64,000 bases of DNA from Branchiostoma floridae (lineage: Eukaryota; Chordata; Leptocardii; Amphioxiformes; Branchiostomatidae): positions 2,869,445-2,933,444 of the forward strand of contig NC_049992.1 of the NCBI RefSeq assembly GCF_000003815.2. Direction: 5' to 3'. Shown here piece after piece: positions 47,901 to 58,805 of this stretch (positions within the stretch are counted from its first letter, which is position 1; every line of letters begins with the position of its first letter). The position numbers and the translations under genes were made by a program. Below the pieces are notes generated by a model. The model saw only the letters and a program-made list of their open reading frames with translations, was not told the origin of the DNA and did not search any database.

Positions 47901-50900
47901 TGCCCACAGGTGACGTGGAGGGAGTACAGCACACCTGGCCACTCCTGCAGCAGCTGGACCAGCACATCCAGCAGTGGGTGGACCACGCCCCACATCTCAT
48001 CTGCCTGGGCAAGCCTGCCTCTGGTTGCCATAGTGATGTAAGTGTCGTCTGCAGTAGGTTTGGAACATACCAGTACGGGATAGTCCTGTCTGTAGGCCAT
48101 GACGCCGTCTTTCCAGTCTGTCCTGTCCTGGACAAGAGGGTGGATCCCAACACTGAACCTCTGAAACAGTCCCCGGGGACAGAATCCTCTGATGTCACAC
48201 ATCAGCTGTAGCTGTTCGTTCTCCTCTGGCATGTCTTCTGACCAGACGCTCCTCAACACTTTTGGAATTTGTTTCTGCAAGTACCAAGGGATTCTGTACC
48301 AACCAGTGTGCATGGAAGTGTCTGCTTTCTTGTTTATTTCGAAACCCAGGCCGAAGTTTTGCATTAGAGCTGTGACAATGTTAGACTTGATGTCAGGTGG
48401 CAACAGACGCGTCATCACTTCCTTCTGGATCAGTCCGCGGTCAAAAAGGTCCGATTGGAACGTTTTTAGCTGGGAAGAAGTGAAGTTATTGAACCTGGGC
48501 GTTGAGAAAAGTACGCTGGTATCATGATGGAACAGATCCTTGAAGATATCTATCAGGGCAGGAGGATCATAAAATACCAGATCCTTGAGTTCCGGTATGT
48601 CCGTGTACCTGAGGATGGTTCCCACCTGCTGCAGGTAAGACAGGGCTGGCTCCAGTCTGTCTGATGAGAGTCCTGCGAGCTGCCCGATCCGTGCACAGTC
48701 AAGCATTGTCAGACAGTGTTGTGTGGGACATTTGTTTTCCTTCAGAGGAGACATCCCATCGATTGAGCCCGTTGCAACAGAGCTGTTGCTTTCATCAGCT
48801 TGCAGCTGTCTGAATGGTTTGCTGGAAGCTGGATGTTGAAGTAAGTTTTCAAATTCTATCCAAGTCCTTGGAAGGATTCGCGTCAATGTGGGAAAGAATT
48901 CCCTTCTATTGGCTGTATTTAGCAGAAAGTCTTTGAATTTGACCCAAGAAGGTGACCTTGATACGAAGAATGGAAAGTTATAAGTAGGTTTAACGGACAC
49001 ACAAGGCATATTATCGATAACACGCAGCCCTTGGTTCAACAGGAGTTTCACACGTAGAAGATGCTCGCCTATATCGTCCATCGATTTCAAACGGTAATCC
49101 TTATACCTCATCTGCATGCTTGTTAATGTTGAAACTTGTTGTCTTAGCTCTTTTTCCCAAATATCTCTTTGTTGTTTGATCCGTCTTTGAATGTCCTTCG
49201 TCTTTCTTTCTTCTTCGCCAGGCCGACAAAGGTCCTTCTTGGTGCCAACCAAAGTAACCACCGCCCCCGGCACACGGGCATTCAGTGTGTCCAGCCAAAA
49301 CCCCACGGCTTCTGTGTAACTTTGTTTACTGCAGCTGTATGTATACAGGTTCACAAGTAACAAATAAAAGGTGTCTGGAGTCAGGAAGAACTGATGAGTG
49401 AGATGGTACACGTCATGACCACCAAAGTCGTACACTTCAAACATAATGTTGTCGTCTGGTGCCCACTGAGTTATCTCTACACAGTGTGTGCGGTCCTCTT
49501 CTTCACTCAAGGTGGACTCGCCTCTGCATAGCGTTTGTATCAGACTTGTTTTTCCCGCCATTTTCTCTCCCATGACGATAACTTTTAAACGTGCGCTTAC
49601 CCTTTCTTCTGAGCGTTCTAGTTCGTCAAAGTATTGTCTAATAGCAGTGACCCCCTGACTGCACACTTCATCTGGTGGTTTCAAAAAAGGATTTCCCTTC
49701 ACGTCTAGGTCAGATAATCTTCTAAGCTTTCCAACCTCCGGGGGAAGACTTTGCAGGTGGCAGTTTCTTAGAATCAAGTGTTCAATATTGGAAAGCTGTC
49801 CAACTTCAACGGGTAACGTCTGTAGTGGATTATGGCTCAGGCTCAGCCATTCTAACTGTGTCAGTCTCCCCACTTCAGGTGGGAGTGTGTCCAGTTGGCA
49901 CCAGGACAAAAACAAGTGTTTGATATTAGTGAGATGTCCAACTTCCGCGGGTAATGTCTGTAGTGGATTTTTACTCAGATCTAGCCGTTCTAACTGTGTC
50001 AGTCTCCCCACTTCAGGTGGGAGTGTGCGCAGCTGGCATTCGGGCAGATCCAGGTGTTTGAAGTTGATGAGCTGTCCAACTTCCGCAGGAAACGTCTGTA
50101 GTGGGTTAGAACTCAGGCGAAGCCATTCTAACTGTGTCAGTTTCCCCACGTTATGTGGGAGTGTGCGTAGCTGGCAGTTCCACAGATCCAAGTGTTTGAC
50201 GTTAGTGAGCTGTCCAATTTCCGCGGGTAACGTCTGTAGTGGGTTAAATGCCAGGTTCAGCCATTCTAAGTGTGTCAGTCCCCCCACTATAGGTGGGAGT
50301 GTGCGCAGCTTGCAGTTGGATAGATCCAAGTGTTTGACGTTGATGAGCTGCCCGACTTCCACGGGTAACGTCTGTAGGGGGTTATCGCGCAGGTTCAGCC
50401 ATTTTAACTTTGTCATCCCAAACAACTCAGGTAGCAGTGTAGTCAGCCGTCTGTTTGACAGATCCAAGTGTTTGATGTCAGTGATACGACCAGCTACTTC
50501 TGGTAACATGTTTTGTGGATTAGATGTCACGTCCAGGTATTCTAACTGTGTCAGCCTGAACACTTGAAGTGGGAGTGTGAGCAGCCGGCAGTGGGACAGA
50601 TTCAACTGTCTAATTTTAGTAAGCTGTCCGACTTCCGCGGGTAACGTCTGCAGAGGGTTATTGCTCAGGTCCAGCCATTCTAACTGTGTCAGTTTGTACA
50701 CCTCAGGTGGGAGTGTGCGCAGCTTGCAGTTAGACAGATCCAAGCGTTTGACGTTAGTGAGCTGTCCAACTTCCGCGGGTAACGTCTGTAGTGGGTTCCA
50801 GCGCAGGTCTAGCCATTCTAACCGCATCAGTCTCCAAGCTTCAGTTGGGGGTTTGTGCAGCTGGCACCGAGACAGATTCAAGTGTTTGATGTTAGTGAGC

Positions 50901-52342
50901 TGTCCAACTTCCGCTGGTAACGTCTGTAGTGGGTTAGAGCTAAGGTCCAGCCATTCTAACTGTGTCAGTCTCCACACTTCAGGTGGGAGTGTGCGCAGCT
51001 CGCAGTGGGACAGATCCAAGTGCTTGACGTTAGTGAGCTGTCCAACTTCCGCGGGTAACGTCTGTAGTGGGTTCTCGCTCAGGTCCAGCCATTCTAACTG
51101 TGTCAGTCTCCACACTTCAGGTGGGAGTGTGCGCAGCTGGCACCAGGACAGATCCAAGTGCTTGACGTTAGTGAGCTGTCCAACTTCCGCGGGAAACGTC
51201 TGTAGTCGGTTAACGCTCAGGCCCAGCCATTCTAACTGTGTCAGTCTCCCCACTTTAGGTGGGAGTGTGTGCAGCCGGCAGTAGGACAGATCTAAGTGTT
51301 TAAGGTTAGTGAGCTGTCCAACTTCCGTGGGTAATGTTTGTACTGGGTTAGAGCTCAGGTCCAGCCATTCTAACTGTGTCAGTATCCACACTTCAGGTGG
51401 GAGTGTGCGCAGCTGGCAGTAGGACAGATCCAAGTGCTTGACGTTAGTGAGCTGTCCAACTTCCGCGGGTAACGTCTGTAGTCGGTTAACGCTCAGGCCC
51501 AGCCATTCTAACTGTATCAGTCTCCCCACTTCAGGTGGGAGTGTGCGCAGCTCGCAGTTGTGCAGATCTAAGTGTTTAAGGTTTGTGAGCTGCCCAACTC
51601 TCGCGGGTAACGTCCATAATGGGATGGAGCTCAGATCCAGCCATTCTAACTGTGTCAGTATCCGGAGGAACGGAGGAACGATGATCATGCCTGTTCCCTC
51701 TAGTTTCAGTACCCGGATATTGGTGAGTTCGGTCAACTCATAAAACAGATGGATCCGCCTGTTCTTGCTGAGGTCCAGTTCCTCCAGCTGGGTGAGTTTC
51801 AGTACTGCTGATGGAACAGTCGCCATGGAACATTCACGTAGTCTCAGCACTTTTATATTCTCCAGTTTACGCAAGTCATCGGGCAGGGAGATCTGATTAT
51901 TACGACTCAGATTCAGAGAATAGAGACGTAACAGTTTCAGCCCTACTAGTGGTAGTGAGTCTAGTTCACAGTTAGCTAAGTCCAGGGTAGTGAGGTTGAC
52001 GAGACCGGACATCTCATCCGGCAGGGTGATGTCTCTGTTATTGCTGAGGATCAGTGTCTCTAACTGTGTAAGTTTCATCACGGCAGCGGGGACTTTGTCG
52101 AGATTACAGTCTCCTAATCTCAACAGTTTCAGATTTTTCAATCTAACGATCTTCTCACATAGCTGGATGTTCTTATTTCTGTCTAACTTTAAAGCCTGCA
52201 ACTCACTTAATACATAAAGTTCATCGGGTAACTGTTTCAGGTGTTGGCCAGACAAGTCTAGTGTCAAGAGAGTTGTCTTTTTCCCCATTATCTCCCACTC
52301 CTCGGGTTTCATCTTCTCTTTGAGGCTTGGTGGTGCAGCCAT
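43722..52342 (-). CDS. Gene B: LRR-ROC-COR-OTU-GT4 fusion protein (frameshift in GT4)
   Basis: A paralogue of gene A with the same five-exon plan: 52342-47749, 47481-47416, 47176-46926, 46577-46313 and 44907-43722. The first exon stays open for more than 1,500 codons. It has about 35 LRRs in alternating pairs (LPPEVxRLTQLEWLDLS / LPAEVGQLTNVKHLDLS), ROC near residue 910 (GEKMAGKTS, DFGGHDVY, VGTKKDLC) and COR. COR ends in a Cys/His-containing tail (HVTCGHCIKARL, DGRDVRCPHPE) shared by A, B and C. OTU residues DGNCMFHAV and the His in ENHYASL are present. In the GT4 exon one base is missing near 44027 relative to gene A, just before the E-x7-E motif. The rest continues in another frame to the same ...EECGIPQ end. 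The array is longer than in gene A by roughly seven repeats. A 100-N gap lies in the intron before the GT4 exon. Confidence 0.82.
45349..45398. repeat. Perfect 18-bp hairpin inside a larger imperfect palindrome
   Basis: TTGGTCAGAATGAATCGA (45349-45366) and its exact complement (45381-45398) flank a 14-base GC-rich loop. Pairing continues imperfectly outward (GTGTTCGCTCC against GAGCGATACACAC), giving arms of about 40 bases. It is likely a fold-back MITE in the intron of gene B. Confidence 0.85.
45706..45805. other. Assembly gap (100 N)
   Basis: Exactly 100 N, a conventional placeholder, so the true length is probably unknown. It lies in the intron between the OTU and GT4 exons of gene B. The physical link between these modules in gene B therefore rests on scaffolding, but gene A shows the same order without a gap. 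Confidence 0.99.
45915..46015. repeat. Two-copy tandem repeat of ~55 bp
   Basis: GAAAGCATGGCCCACATTTT followed by CC..AAACCTAACATAACAGCC occurs at 45915 and 45970, differing by a short indel. Confidence 0.9.
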
Positions 52343-52504
52343 GATGATTTTTTGGTATATTTCTGAAAAAAATGCAGCTGGTGAAAATCAGCATGTACTA
52401 TGTTGGTAATTATTTCGTATGATGTTAATTGTTGTATATATGACTGGCACTTTGTATCCATAAGTTATCTTTATGTCAGAACAAAATTAAGAATAAAAAT
52501 CTTT

Positions 52505-55500
52505 GAGAACAGCAGCGGACGGACTCAGCTGTATAATCGGCCTGCTGCAAGAGATTGTGGCCATGGTAAGGGAGGGGGTTGCTTGCATACCTGTCAATCA
52601 AATAACTGAGCAAGCATCGACTTGGGCTGGCTGAATTAACTTTACAGTTGGTAACTGTTCGCGTTTCCTCCCTCTCTGATGATGCACGCTACCTTTTATG
52701 GAAAGTTTCGATGCTGACTTACAAGATTCTGATAAGTATTAGGACCTGATGCGGAGTACTAAAGCCTAACGTCTACCGTGTTTTCCATACATTGTTACGT
52801 AGTTGTGCATGACAAACACAGTAACATGCAATTGTGATTTCGCAAAATTCCAATGATATTCTTTATGAATTCCACGTCCAATGATTCTTTTAAATGTTGA
52901 CGGTTTATTATGAAATCAGCACCAACATGAGAGTAAAGATGGTGCTCGCGTAAACTTACGTAACCGGCTTGTCACAAAAGATTATCACCATCGAGATGAA
53001 AACTCAAGTTGCTGATAAAACATCGACTTGTTTGCACCAAACGGCGATGAAAAATGTTGGACTTCAAACCTTAAACATCACAAGACTGTGGTCAGCGTCA
53101 TATTGAGCAGGGTACAAGTACCCCTTAAGGTTCCACTATTCTGTTAACTTGAACAATTGTCATTTGTGCACCATAAAGTATAATTTTCCCTTGAACGTAA
53201 TACCCACGACCAATCGCCAATGGTGGTTAACATTACTTTATATAAATTATAATGCAACCCATACCGTAATAACTCATTATGCTCATATTTGAACTCAGTG
53301 GCACTTCATGTAGGCCCACATCACAGATAAGGTATTCCCTACATGCCCTGACCTGTCAACTGCCCGGTCACTGTGGAGACACGCTCTTTCCCTCAGTATG
53401 CATAAATGGTACGTAACCATAGAAACTATCTGATACATTTAGGCATGAGAATGACGTCAAAACAAATACACATGGTTGAGGCAAAAAGGGCATTGATATC
53501 ACCAGAGTGCTGCACGTAAAGGCCACACCGGGAAGTGATCAAAGAGCACAACTTGTACCATAGGAAAACTGATAAATCAAAGACAACCGGTAGAAAGACT
53601 TAGATGCCAAATTAATCAAACAACGACTTTTCATTGACAATGTAATTGCAGCTGTATGTTACTGTTGCTACGGTGAGAAAAGATACTGTTTGCACACCTG
53701 TCACTCAAATCTGATAAACATCCGGGGGGAGGGGGCGACTTTGGACATAAACGGCAATAACTGCCCGTAGAATTCAAACTTCAAACATCACAAGACTCTC
53801 GGTAGTCACGTAATCAGCCCTTTTACATCCACATGGTTATGGTACGTTTGGGAGGTTTTTTGTTCATTAGTAACTTTGAAATTGTGTGTTTTCCCAGTGT
53901 AATCCCAAAATACAATCAGGTTGCTTTCATTACTTAGAGATCAATATGCTTCTCATGTAGTGTGTTGGTGACGAGCCAGCGTTTGATACGAGTACGACCA
54001 CTGGCATGAGCACGGGCCTCTACATGTTTTCAACGGAAAACCTTCGCAGCATTTACGAGTGTAGAGTCATAAATGTTTATGATAGCCTCTTCTTATTGAT
54101 GTTTACACTGAGTCTGGCGCTAGCATTACGTGTAAGCAACCCACGAGGCTCATTCGGTCGGAAAGCGTTTTACCCAGGTACCATCTGATATCACCTAAAA
54201 TGAAAAGGTTACTCAAATATCTCATCACCTGGATGTCTAACCTTAATCGACGCATAAATGAACGCCAAGGCCACTTGTTTGCTAGTTCGTCTGTCAACAA
54301 TTTAGTAAACTGTCTGACTGAAATTTAACCCCATCTGATACATTGATAACGCTTCTCATGTATACTTATACACTTGTGTTGACATATGTTATTTGGTTGT
54401 TTTGTAATTTCAAATGGACTCCAGGAAGAATAGATTTCGCGTTTGTAAACTCTAATGGAGATTGAAATAAACAAACAAACCCCAGAAAGAGTAAATTCGC
54501 TTTAGGAATATTGCTAGCACAGAATAACATCAGTGGAGGAATGTTCCCAGGTACCCGTGACTGTAAGTACCACTGGCTGTATAATATACACGTGGTCTGA
54601 CCAATCAGTGGAGAAATTATCGATTACCTCAGAAGACTATAAGTTTCCATAACAACTATCTACTTTATTGACGTAATGATTTTGCCATTGAAACAAATAC
54701 ACACGACTGAGACGTGTTAGAAAGGCATCGATACAGCCAACTCAAGTGTTTTGCATCTACATGTTAAGGTATCACTGGAACTGGTACTGAAAGGCTACCA
54801 ACACAATAATCATTGGAACAAATAAGCAGACTACCGACACATAAAGTTATGTTGTCATGTTGTTACTGTTTATATACCAAGCTTGAGTGACCAAAGTAAC
54901 GACTGTTCCTTGCCAAAATAATTCCTGCATTAGTCTATGGACCTTGTAACATCCCTCTGTTCGTATTAAGGTAATGCTATGACACATTGCTACATTGTAC
55001 AATACCATACTAAAAATATAAACAGGTCAGTAAAGAAAGACGTTTTCATGAGAAATATAATATCACTACTTACCTTCTATGTGATGCAGTCAGAAGGATG
55101 TGAGAACTTGAGTCGAGCTACACAAAGTCTACGGTGTCTTGGCACAATGTCTCTTCGAGTAAATGTCGGTAAACGTCCACTCAAACGAAGCAATACACGG
55201 GTAGTAGTTAGCCCTGTTGGAAAGGTCCCGTTACCAGTATTCTTCTGACGTTTCCATGGAAAAAACAGTCCTCGTTACTTCGTCCAATAATGGAATCCTG
55301 TCTGTTTACGAATCCGTTGGAATTTCGCGTCAGATAACACGAGAACTCGTAGGTCCACCAGAAAGTGCACTACAACACGTCCCTGTAAAACCAGCCGGCC
55401 CGGGGCCGGAGCCCCGCCGAACTGCCCACAGCGGCAGGACTCAGCTATATCACCTGCCTGTCACATGAGACTGTTGCCATGGTGAGGAAAACTGTTGTTA

Positions 55501-55612
55501 TAATACATGTCACTCAACATGCTGATAAAGCGTCCAGGTGGGCGGACTTGTTTGCACCAAACTGCAAAATTAACTTGTTGACTTCAAACATCAAACATCA
55601 CAAGAAGTTCAC
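52505..55612. repeat. Repeat family upstream of gene B (four diverged copies)
   Basis: Copies near 52505-52640, 52965-53095, 53650-53800 and 55395-55612. Shared words are GGACTCAGCT, TGTTGCCATGGTGAG or similar, ACCTGTCAATCA or TGTCACTCAA, CTGATAAA...CATC, TTGTTTGCACCAAAC and CTTCAAAC.TCAAACATCACAAGA. Words such as GGGGCC.GGGCCCCGCCG and ACCTGTCAATCA link it to the repeat upstream of gene A (39590-40680). The first copy lies only about 250 bp upstream of the gene B start codon and holds an exact CTGTCAATCA at 52591-52600. No other gene was recognised between 52.4 and 56.6 kb. Confidence 0.65.
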
Positions 55613-56639
55613 CAACAATTACAACCTATGATAAATTTAATGCTAGTATAATTCTGTTTGCGTGACTTTTTTTCTAGATTTGTGATATCATAACTTGTCT
55701 GTTTTCAAGTAAAATGACAGAACATGTGTATATTTTTCCAAAATTTTCACAACCAGTTAATTGAATTCTATATCTGGCCGATAGTAGCTATCATTTATTA
55801 TGTCCATTTCTCCCTCGACAGGTTTCACCATATGAGTGTTTTTCATCTGACTTTATGGTTATTTTTATGGTTATTTATATTTTTATGGTATAATCAACAC
55901 CTGTAGTGACGTTTTAAGTCTACAGCATGACCAAATATGGCTGTAGGTTCTGCGGAGTCTCGCGTCCTGTCAACGTCCGACGGGGCATGTCTGACGTCAT
56001 ACAGAATTCAAACCAATACGTGCATCTGATAAGTTCTGGCTCTTGGGGAAAGTTCGAGAAATCGGTAACGCTTCTGTTGATAGTTTTAAATTTACAATGG
56101 AACGTGAGAAGCGACAAAGTAGGCTTTCTCGCCTTGATATTTTTCAGCATGTTTCCCATTGAAGTTCTGAATTCTTATAGCCAACTATTTGTATACATTG
56201 ATTAAAGGAGACACTGGTACCACGGGTTCTGCCTTCTGGTCCACGATGAAAGACAAAAAGTACTGGAAAAACTTTATTGGTACCTCACCGGAGTGATCCG
56301 GACGAAAGATGAAGAAAACACTGTGCAACCACCTTGCAAAATTAATGCTAGTAGCTGCAAATACTAACGCAAACGCCAGGTTTCCCTACTTAAAGGTTTA
56401 GCAGACTTGATTGCATGTGCCTTGGTTACATTTGAACTATTGGACTATAACATGTTAGCCATCTAGGAGGGGTGGTGCTGGTTTTCCAAACTAAATAGAT
56501 GAGCCAATACTAATAGATATTTAGAACGTCTCTGCTTAGACATTTGTTTTACGTGCAACATTCCATGGTCTGAGAATTGTGACAGTACAGACAATGGCAC
56601 GACAAGTGTTATAAAGCTGAGCATCGCTCTGATTGATCT

Positions 56640-57000
56640 TTAAGGTTTATTGTTTATTAACTCCTTTAGTCGTTGACAACTTTTGACAGTCTGCAACATC
56701 TACTCTTCCAGGAGTAATAATTGCACATAACAATTGGACACATCACATACATAGTACATAACATGTCATTCAAAATATCATTAAAAAACACGCATGTGCC
56801 TTATTAAAGTTGTCAAATACTTCACGCGCCATTAGCTGAACTTCGCATGTGTTTCACTAGCTGCTGTCTGAACATCTTGGATGTACTCACAGTTTGCAAC
56901 TCAGCATGTGCTAGTTGGTTCCATTCGGATGTTGCTCTGTATGTGAAAGATTTCTTAAGACTATGTGGCGAGAAAATAGCCTAAATTATCTCTAGTAGTA
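56640..57000 (-). mobile_element. Non-LTR retrotransposon 3' fragment
   Basis: On the minus strand a frame reads SPHSLKKSFTYRATSEWNQL followed by a Lys/Arg-rich helix and a stop near 56829. This is the common end of CR1/Rex-type ORF2 proteins (SFxxRATxxWNxLP...FKxxLKxHL). The region left of the stop is AT-rich and would be its 3' UTR. Only the C-terminus remains. Confidence 0.6.
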
Positions 57001-57575
57001 ACCCACCGGCTGCTGCAGTGGTCTGGACACCCTGCATCTGCAATTAGTCTTTCTACAACTCTCTCCACTTTGTCCTGTTCATCGCCAGCTTCCTTAACTC
57101 CTGTCTATTTTCCCCACCGGAAATTTAGTGTAGCCATCAAAACCGCATTAACAGCCCTAGTCTGATCAACTTGCCTGATAAGGAATCAGCTACATGTACT
57201 TGGTCTGAAGTGGACTCGTGTATTGACTAAATGTTTTCACTTAACTAACCATAAAAAAGCAACCAGAAGTAAACAATCGCCACACAAAATAAGTTTGTAT
57301 TATATACATTGATTTATTCAAGAACAAAAAGTCTTCCTGAAGCAAATTTAAAGGTTCAACATATTCCTGCGATCTGAATATTTCTCTATCGTTAACTTGG
57401 AATATAACGTCTTTTACAACCCTACATCAACGAATTTGCTGTTTGAAATAGTGTGCATAGAAGTAGCAACATGCTGCAAACGATACAATAGGTCACTCCC
57501 ATAGGGAGCTTGAAAGACTGGACAACAGTGAAGGTCCATCCATTTCCGGCATACATATTTTCGTATGGTAAGTAA

Positions 57576-58639
57576 AGCCCCGGTCACAAAGCGCGTACGA
57601 TTTCTTGCGATGGTATATTCCGCATATCGTACGATGAGCGCAGTAAATCGCAGCAAAATCGTAAGCAAATTCAGCCATCGCAACGCATCGGATGGTGTTC
57701 AAAATTTTTCCAGCGTCGTACGATTTTTCACTTGTGTCTCTTTTGAATATCCGCCTGGCCGCTTTTGTGCTTCTTTAACCAACAAAATGTGGACTTAGCT
57801 GTTGAATACCTTCCTATAATATATTTAACTGTAAAAATAAATTAAAAGAGACCATGACAACAAGAGCATTACAAGAAAAGTTCAAATCAAGCGTGAGTAC
57901 TGGTATGATTATCTCGGCCTGCTTGCCGGCTCTACGTGTCAGGCTCTTTTGAAGATCGTGTCATGATATGGTATCAACAAAAAGATGCCATCATACAAAA
58001 ATCACATCACAAGCATTTTATCATATATATTTCCGACTCATGGAGCCTGCCTTTATGTTCGAGTTGTCCCCATGGTTATTACGATTATGGTAAACTGACC
58101 CAAGACCGACGAGAGCTTAGATTTGATCTAATTATAAACCCACCACATGCATGAAGCGATCAAACAATTGTCTGCATCACCTGTGCGGGGCGCGCTGTTC
58201 TCTGGTTGCGACTGTGGCAGTTGCGACTGATATATTTTCCCTTTTCGTCAATATCCACAATATCAGGGAAAACTGAAACCACCACAAGATGCTAACAATT
58301 TATAAATCTATAACCTCATCAGTAGACAAAAATTGCCGTAATGAAGTCTGCTATGTGGGCAAATAAAATCTTACGACGATAGCGAAATTTTGAACATGTT
58401 CAAAATCCATTTCAGCTCTATTTTTCGCCATAAGACGCTCCCCGATTTACTATGATTCACTGCGATGGACGCAGGCACGCTCTTATGACCTCATCGTACG
58501 ATGCACTACGCGCTTTGTGACCACGGCTTTATATACTTAAACCATTGCTTCCGATTCTCCCCCGACTTACGACGCACTGCGTTTATCCTGCGCATCGGAA
58601 GGAATCGCAAGGAATCGTACGCGCTTTGTGACCGGGGCT
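57576..58639. mobile_element. Harbinger-like non-autonomous element
   Basis: Inverted ends AGCCCCGGTCACAAAGCGCG (continuing TACGATT) at 57576 and the complement ending at 58639. Both are flanked by TAA (57573-57575, 58640-58642), a 3-bp duplication typical of PIF/Harbinger. A second right-type end (CGCTTTGTGACCACGGCTTT) at 58510-58531 suggests an internal partial duplication or an older nested copy. No transposase frame. Confidence 0.85.
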
Positions 58640-58729
58640 TAAGGCTAAACTACTGCAATGGACTTTTCTGATACAAATATATTTCAATTGGAGGAATTTG
58701 ATTACAGATTGGTCTAGTCCCAATGTACC

Positions 58730-58735
58730 TTTATT
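58730..58735 (-). terminator. Polyadenylation signal of gene C
   Basis: TTTATT on plus (AATAAA on minus) about 70 bases after the gene C stop codon. Confidence 0.6.
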
Positions 58736-58805
58736 TGTAGCATCCATTATATATTTAGAGTGTGAACCTAGTCTTTTTTACATTATGCAAATGGAAAAGT
58801 TGGCG

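Noticed and set aside
49788-51743. Plus-strand frames of 259, 235 and 101 codons opposite gene B LRRs
   Set aside because: Same antisense artefact of the highly regular LRR repeat.
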